DNA of 8,951 nucleotides from JAJRVH01 sp964505995 (GTDB lineage: Bacteria > Pseudomonadota > Zetaproteobacteria > Mariprofundales > Mariprofundaceae). The DNA lies in assembly GCA_964505995.1 (NCBI GenBank), contig CAZDLB010000074.1, positions 1 to 8,951 on the forward strand, written 5' to 3'. Positions 5,468 to 8,951 of this stretch are shown here, piece by piece (positions within the stretch are counted from its first letter, which is position 1; each line of letters starts with the position of its first letter). A model generated the notes under the pieces. That model saw nothing but the letters and a program-made list of their open reading frames with translations, made no database searches and was not told where the DNA came from. The position numbers and the translations under genes are program-made.

Positions 5468-5897
5468 GCTCCTGCATCGGACAGCTGTGATCCAGGCCGT
5501 AGGCGCAAAGCCTGCCGCTCTGCCGGCAGGGTCCGCATTCGTGACAGCGCTTCAGCGCCCTGAGCATGTCGATCACCCGCTCTGGATGAAACGGCTTGGC
5601 GATGATCGCGCAGACCTGGCCGTCGGCCTCCGATGCATCCGAGGGCCTACCAGAAATCAGCACCATCTTCTGCTCGGGACAGCGTTCGTGGATATGGCGC
5701 ACGAGGCTGATGCCGCTGGTTCCCGGCATCAGGACATCGGAAAGAATGGCAATCGGCTGCACATAACCGGGCGATTCGAAATAGGCGAGGTAGTCGTCGG
5801 CGCTGGCAAAGGTTTTGACGTGATATCCCTCCAGCGCAATCACGTCGCGCATCAGGCTGCGGATGACCGCCTCATCGTCAATTACGTCAAAGTGCAT
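5442..5897 (-). CDS. Single-domain response regulator with cysteine-rich C-terminal tail
   Basis: This is a 151-residue protein made of one CheY-like receiver domain (about 1-117) and a short tail with no DNA-binding domain. The receiver residues are all present: acidic Asp7/Asp8, phosphoacceptor Asp54 in LSDVLMPG, Ser82 in LISGRPS and Lys101 in IIAKPF. It should be phosphorylated by an unidentified sensor kinase and act by protein contact. The tail (118-139) has five cysteines: Cys118, Cys121, Cys124, Cys131 and Cys139. The first three are in CHECGPC, which suggests a bound metal or redox-active thiols. I chose ATG 5897 because GAGGG lies four bases upstream and the receiver begins immediately; an ATG-like start further upstream at 5999 would add about 34 residues encoded within the yyaL gene end. 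It lies 44 bases downstream of the YyaL-like gene on the same strand and may be cotranscribed. Confidence 0.88.
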   Translation of the reverse strand: MHFDVIDDEAVIRSLMRDVIALEGYHVKTFASADDYLAYFESPGYVQPIAILSDVLMPGTSGISLVRHIHERCPEQKMVLISGRPSDASEADGQVCAIIAKPFHPERVIDMLRALKRCHECGPCRQSGRLCAYGLDHSCPMQEQKEAKGGT

Positions 5898-5901
5898 GCC
5901 G

Positions 5902-5906
5902 CCCTC
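5902..5906 (-). promoter_or_regulatory. Shine-Dalgarno deciding the response regulator start
   Basis: On the minus strand, GAGGG (5906-5902) is four bases before ATG 5897. It supports this start over the upstream in-frame start at 5999, which would overlap the preceding gene. Confidence 0.6.
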
Positions 5907-5941
5907 AGGACCAGCATAGCACAGAAGCCGAATCCTTGGGC

Positions 5942-7960
5942 TTACAAGTTGTTCAACACCTTGGCTAGGGTTTTGACATCGGTGATCGGCTGGCGACACT
6001 GATAATTCTCGCAGACATAGGCCGCAGGCTTCCCATCGAGCGGCTTCATCCCGGCCGTGAAGGGGGCCAGCCGCTCCAGCCCCGGTCGCTGCACCAGCAC
6101 GACCGTATTCGGCCGAAATGAGCCGCGAATCACATCCAGCATCGGACGCAGGGCCTCCGGCTCGCCGGCCAGCACGATCTCGCGAGCCGGACTCTCAGCC
6201 AGCAGCACGGCGGAAAGCAGATGCGCCAGCCCCGAGGGCGCCTGCGCCGCCAGCCCGGCAAGATGCGCGGCAATCGCCTCGGCGCGTGCGGCCAGCCCGG
6301 CATCCCCGGTCAGCCGTGAAAGGCGCAGCAGATCATGCATGGCCATCGCATTGCCCGACGGCAGGGCGCCGTCGAAGGCAGGCATCGGCCGCATGATCAG
6401 GTCATCGCGATCCTGCGCCATGTACAACGCGCCGCCATCGCCCGCGAACAGACGCAGCATGTCGGCATTCAGGCGCAGGGCCTCATCAAGCCAGCGCGGA
6501 TCGAAATCGGTCTCGTACAGCTCGATCAGACCCCAGACCACGGCGGCGTAATCGTCCAGATGCGCCGGAATCGAGGGCCTGTCCTCATGCCAGCAATGCA
6601 GCAGGCCATGCTCGTTTTGCATCTGCTCCAGGATGAAGTCGGCGGTGTCGGCCGCGGCCCGCAGCATGGCCGGATCGCCCAGGATGCGACCGGCCTTCGC
6701 CAGCGCCGCGACCGCAAGCCCGTTCCAGTCCGCCAGCACCTTCTCGTCGCGGAAGGGTCGAGTCCGGGCGTTGCGCGCCGCCAGCAGGATGCCGCGCTCA
6801 TCGGCAAGCCCGGCCACATCATCCCGGGCCCCGTGATGCAGGACATTGGCGCCCTGCGGCAGCTCGCCCATCGCATCGCGCACATTGCCGTCGTCCCTCA
6901 CCCGATAGGCGGCGATGAAGGCCTCTGCCCTCTCACCGAGAAGGCCGCGGATCTCATCCGCCTGCCAGAGATAGAACTTCCCCTCCACGCCGTCGGAATC
7001 GGCATCGAGCGCCGCATGGAAGCCACCACCGGCATCGCGCAGCTCCCGCATCAGAAAGGTGAAAATGCCGCGCGCGGTGTCGGCCAGGCTCGCTTCGCCG
7101 CAGATCTGCCAGCCCTCGGCATAGGCCATCAGCAGCATCGCCTGATCGTAGAGCATCTTCTCGAAATGCGGCAGCAGCCAGGCCTCGTCGGTCGAATAGC
7201 GGTGGAAGCCGCCACCGAGGTGATCGTGGATGCCACCGGCCTGCATCGCGCGCAGGGTTTCAAGCGCCATCTCCGTTGCCTGCGGCCGATCGCGGAGCTG
7301 GCCATGGCGGAACAGGAACAGCAGCTGATGCGGGCAGGGAAACTTCGGCGCGCCACCGAAACCGCCATGCCGCCGATCGAACGCGTCGGCCAGCTCATCA
7401 AAGGCCCGGTCCGCAAGCGCCGCATTCGCAGGGCCCGCGCAGCTTTCGCCCCGGCCGGCATTGTGGCGCAGCGCCGCGGTCAGGCTGCGGGCCGAATCGA
7501 GGATGCGATCGCGATCGCATTGCCAGAGCTGCTCCACCCGGCAGGCCAGCTCGATGATGCCCATGCGGCCGAAGCGCGAATGCCTGGGCAGATAGGTGGC
7601 GGCAAAGAACGGCTGCCTGTCCGGCGTCAGCAGCACGTTCAGCGGCCAGCCACCGCCGCCATTCAGGGACTGGGCCGCCCGCATGTAGATCGCATCGAGA
7701 TCCGGGCGTTCCTCGCGATCGACCTTGATGGCGACAAAGACGCGATTGAGAACCTCGGCAACCTCGGGATCGTCGAAGGATTCGCGCTCCATGACATGAC
7801 ACCAGTGGCAGGTGGAATAGCCGATGGACAGCAGCACCGGCTTGTCGGCCCGGCGGGCGAGCGCAAAGGCCTCCTCGCCCCACGGATGCCAGTCCACGGG
7901 ATTGTGCGCATGCTGCCGCAGGTAGGGACTGGATGCGTGGATCAGCGCGTTGGGGCTCAA
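5942..7960 (-). CDS. YyaL/SPATA20-type thioredoxin domain-containing protein (DUF255)
   Basis: This is a 672-residue protein of the YyaL/spermatogenesis-associated protein 20 family, a conserved family without an agreed reaction. The N-terminal thioredoxin-like DUF255 domain (about 1-165) starts with the family hallmark [19 protein letters not shown] (6-24). It contains the redox motif Cys51-His-Trp-Cys54 within STCHWCHVM, followed by [13 protein letters not shown] and a [14 protein letters not shown] block. The rest is an alpha/alpha-barrel of the kind seen in N-acylglucosamine epimerases and glycoside hydrolases, with [31 protein letters not shown] and DWNGL blocks. Its length is normal for the family and no hallmark block is broken. 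It has no signal peptide, so it is likely cytosolic. The start is TTG 7960: the family N terminus begins just there, GGGGG lies five bases upstream, and the TTG overlaps the preceding gene's TGA as TTGA. It is followed after 44 bases by the response regulator gene. Confidence 0.93.
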   Translation of the reverse strand: MSPNALIHASSPYLRQHAHNPVDWHPWGEEAFALARRADKPVLLSIGYSTCHWCHVMERESFDDPEVAEVLNRVFVAIKVDREERPDLDAIYMRAAQSLNGGGGWPLNVLLTPDRQPFFAATYLPRHSRFGRMGIIELACRVEQLWQCDRDRILDSARSLTAALRHNAGRGESCAGPANAALADRAFDELADAFDRRHGGFGGAPKFPCPHQLLFLFRHGQLRDRPQATEMALETLRAMQAGGIHDHLGGGFHRYSTDEAWLLPHFEKMLYDQAMLLMAYAEGWQICGEASLADTARGIFTFLMRELRDAGGGFHAALDADSDGVEGKFYLWQADEIRGLLGERAEAFIAAYRVRDDGNVRDAMGELPQGANVLHHGARDDVAGLADERGILLAARNARTRPFRDEKVLADWNGLAVAALAKAGRILGDPAMLRAAADTADFILEQMQNEHGLLHCWHEDRPSIPAHLDDYAAVVWGLIELYETDFDPRWLDEALRLNADMLRLFAGDGGALYMAQDRDDLIMRPMPAFDGALPSGNAMAMHDLLRLSRLTGDAGLAARAEAIAAHLAGLAAQAPSGLAHLLSAVLLAESPAREIVLAGEPEALRPMLDVIRGSFRPNTVVLVQRPGLERLAPFTAGMKPLDGKPAAYVCENYQCRQPITDVKTLAKVLNNL

Positions 7961-8951
7961 CGATGCCCCCGGGCAGGCCGCAACGCGAACGACAGGCCTT
8001 CCCCGGGCGCATCCCCCAGGCAGAACACGCTGTGCCAGACGCAGTTCTCCAGATCCCGCTGCGGCATCAGGAGCACATCGCCCGGCTGCAGGATATGGGC
8101 AAATCCCCCGCGAACCAGATGGCCGACAAACCGGGCCGAGCGATCCATGACCGCCTCGATGAGCTCGTGGTCCTGCTCCTCCATGTACGTGAACAGGGCC
8201 ACATCGTCGGCAAGCAGATCCGCCAGTGTCCGCCGGTCCGAGGCCGCAGGCAGCAGCCGTTCGATCTCATCGGGGTTGTCCGCTACAAACGCGCGAATCT
8301 CGCGCATCAGTTCGGGCTTGGAGAGCGCCAGCCAGAATGTCTGGCCGGAGAGCTGGGCATAGGCCACGCCGGCATGGCCGCGCTCGACATCGTGATGCAT
8401 CTGCGCGCCGCCGTTCGGGGCATTGAAATAGACGATGCGCTCGACGAAGGCCGGCTCCGATCCCAGCGCCTGCCGAAGCAGCTCGAGCAGGGGCTCATTG
8501 CATGTGAGCGCCGCCGATTCCGGAAAGATCGCGTCGCACAGCCTGCCGGCCCAGTCCTGCCGCTCCGGATCGGCCGCGACATCCTCGAAGCCCTCCATGC
8601 CGAAGGAGAAGCGGTAGCGCAGGCTGGCATCGTCCTCGACGAAGGACAGCCAGGAGACCTTGCACCAAAGATCCTCGGCCGCGGGCTGGCCGTCCCGCTC
8701 GGCATCGAAATACAGCTTCTCGATGCCCTGTGCATCGTGATCCTCGGTCGAGACCGCCACCAGCGGCAGCGAATGCAGCCGCTCTGCATACGGCGCCTCC
8801 TCGAGGATGTCGGCCAGCGACTCCCCGGAAAGCGAGCGCCGCATCAGCTCCCCGGCCCGCTCGATATCGGCCTGGAAGTTCGCCACCGGAATGATGTCCG
8901 GCAGCAGCACGGCACGATCCGAACGCCAGGCGCGCACGACCTCCTCTTCAT
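7957..8951 (-). CDS. JmjC/cupin-fold putative Fe(II)/2-oxoglutarate oxygenase (5' end probably outside window)
   Basis: The protein of at least 326 residues (numbered from GTG 8937) has the layout of cupin-8/JmjC-like Fe(II) oxygenases. The proximal iron motif is in [15 protein letters not shown]: His181-His182-Asp183, read as HxD. It is followed by [14 protein letters not shown] (193-205), matching the strand that follows the HxD motif in this fold. The distal histidine is His302 in [22 protein letters not shown] (283-304), the PGD...P...WH pattern of the family. The N-terminal half (about 1-165) is not recognised. The reaction and substrate are unknown; protein or small-molecule hydroxylation are both possible. 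The frame remains open to the right edge, reading EEEVV before residue 1. GTG 8937 has AGGAGG only two bases upstream, which is too close, so I think the true start lies outside. It overlaps the YyaL-like gene by four bases. Confidence 0.75.
   Translation of the reverse strand, partial: EEEVVRAWRSDRAVLLPDIIPVANFQADIERAGELMRRSLSGESLADILEEAPYAERLHSLPLVAVSTEDHDAQGIEKLYFDAERDGQPAAEDLWCKVSWLSFVEDDASLRYRFSFGMEGFEDVAADPERQDWAGRLCDAIFPESAALTCNEPLLELLRQALGSEPAFVERIVYFNAPNGGAQMHHDVERGHAGVAYAQLSGQTFWLALSKPELMREIRAFVADNPDEIERLLPAASDRRTLADLLADDVALFTYMEEQDHELIEAVMDRSARFVGHLVRGGFAHILQPGDVLLMPQRDLENCVWHSVFCLGDAPGEGLSFALRPARGHR

Noticed and set aside
5898..5999. Longer N terminus for the response regulator from 5999
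   Set aside because: The extra 34 residues do not resemble a receiver domain and overlap the end of the preceding gene. A Shine-Dalgarno directly precedes ATG 5897.
7503..7520. Perfect 18-base palindrome containing GCGATCGC
   Set aside because: It lies inside the YyaL-like coding region and follows from the repeated Asp-Arg codons GATCGC GATCGC. One copy in the window gives no reason to call it a functional site.
6335..8362. Very long open frame on the plus strand opposite the YyaL-like and JmjC-like genes
   Set aside because: It is antisense to two genes with clear family motifs, and its translation is rich in Arg, His and Gln with no recognisable domain. Long antisense frames are usual in GC-rich coding DNA.

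Overview
This is a compact, GC-rich bacterial chromosome segment. It holds nine protein genes and no RNA gene, transposase or CRISPR array that I can see. The gene set includes a TonB-type protein, a periplasmic gamma-glutamyltransferase, MutY, an MscS channel and a JmjC/cupin-fold oxygenase-like protein. This set, with the codon use and a repeat-like spacer carrying a CTTTCTT/AAGAAAG palindrome, fits a GC-rich gammaproteobacterium, perhaps of the Lysobacterales (Xanthomonadales) type. The taxonomic guess rests on inference and memory, not on a search.

Layout. (a) From 1 to 3788, five genes lie on the minus strand and read right to left: a NusG-domain-II protein, a Gx-type membrane transporter (Hpre_diP_synt_I family), a TonB-family energy transducer, mutY, and a gamma-glutamyltransferase whose C-terminal half runs off the left edge. 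The first four overlap one another by 14 to 20 bases and look translationally coupled. A 149-base spacer with two inverted repeats separates mutY from the gamma-glutamyltransferase gene. (b) From 3827 to 5412, two genes lie on the plus strand: a C-factor-like short-chain dehydrogenase and a small mechanosensitive channel (MscS). The channel gene ends in a rho-independent terminator. (c) From 5442 to 8951, three genes lie on the minus strand and read right to left: a JmjC/cupin-like putative Fe(II) oxygenase (its 5' end is probably beyond the right edge), a YyaL/SPATA20-type thioredoxin-domain protein that starts on a TTGA overlap, and a single-domain response regulator with a cysteine-rich tail.

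How the genes may work together. The NusG-II / Gx transporter / TonB set looks like an envelope uptake module: a TonB that could energise an outer-membrane receptor encoded elsewhere, next to an inner-membrane permease of unknown substrate. MutY (repair of A opposite 8-oxoguanine) appears to be coupled to the same transcript, possibly by chance. The JmjC-like protein and the YyaL-like protein are tightly coupled and may share a pathway that is not known.

The observations most worth checking are an exact 12-base tandem duplication that adds four residues to the pore-lining TM3 helix of the MscS channel, the cysteine cluster on the response regulator, and the transporter-TonB operon. I found no clear evidence of a wholly new defence or mobile system in this window.
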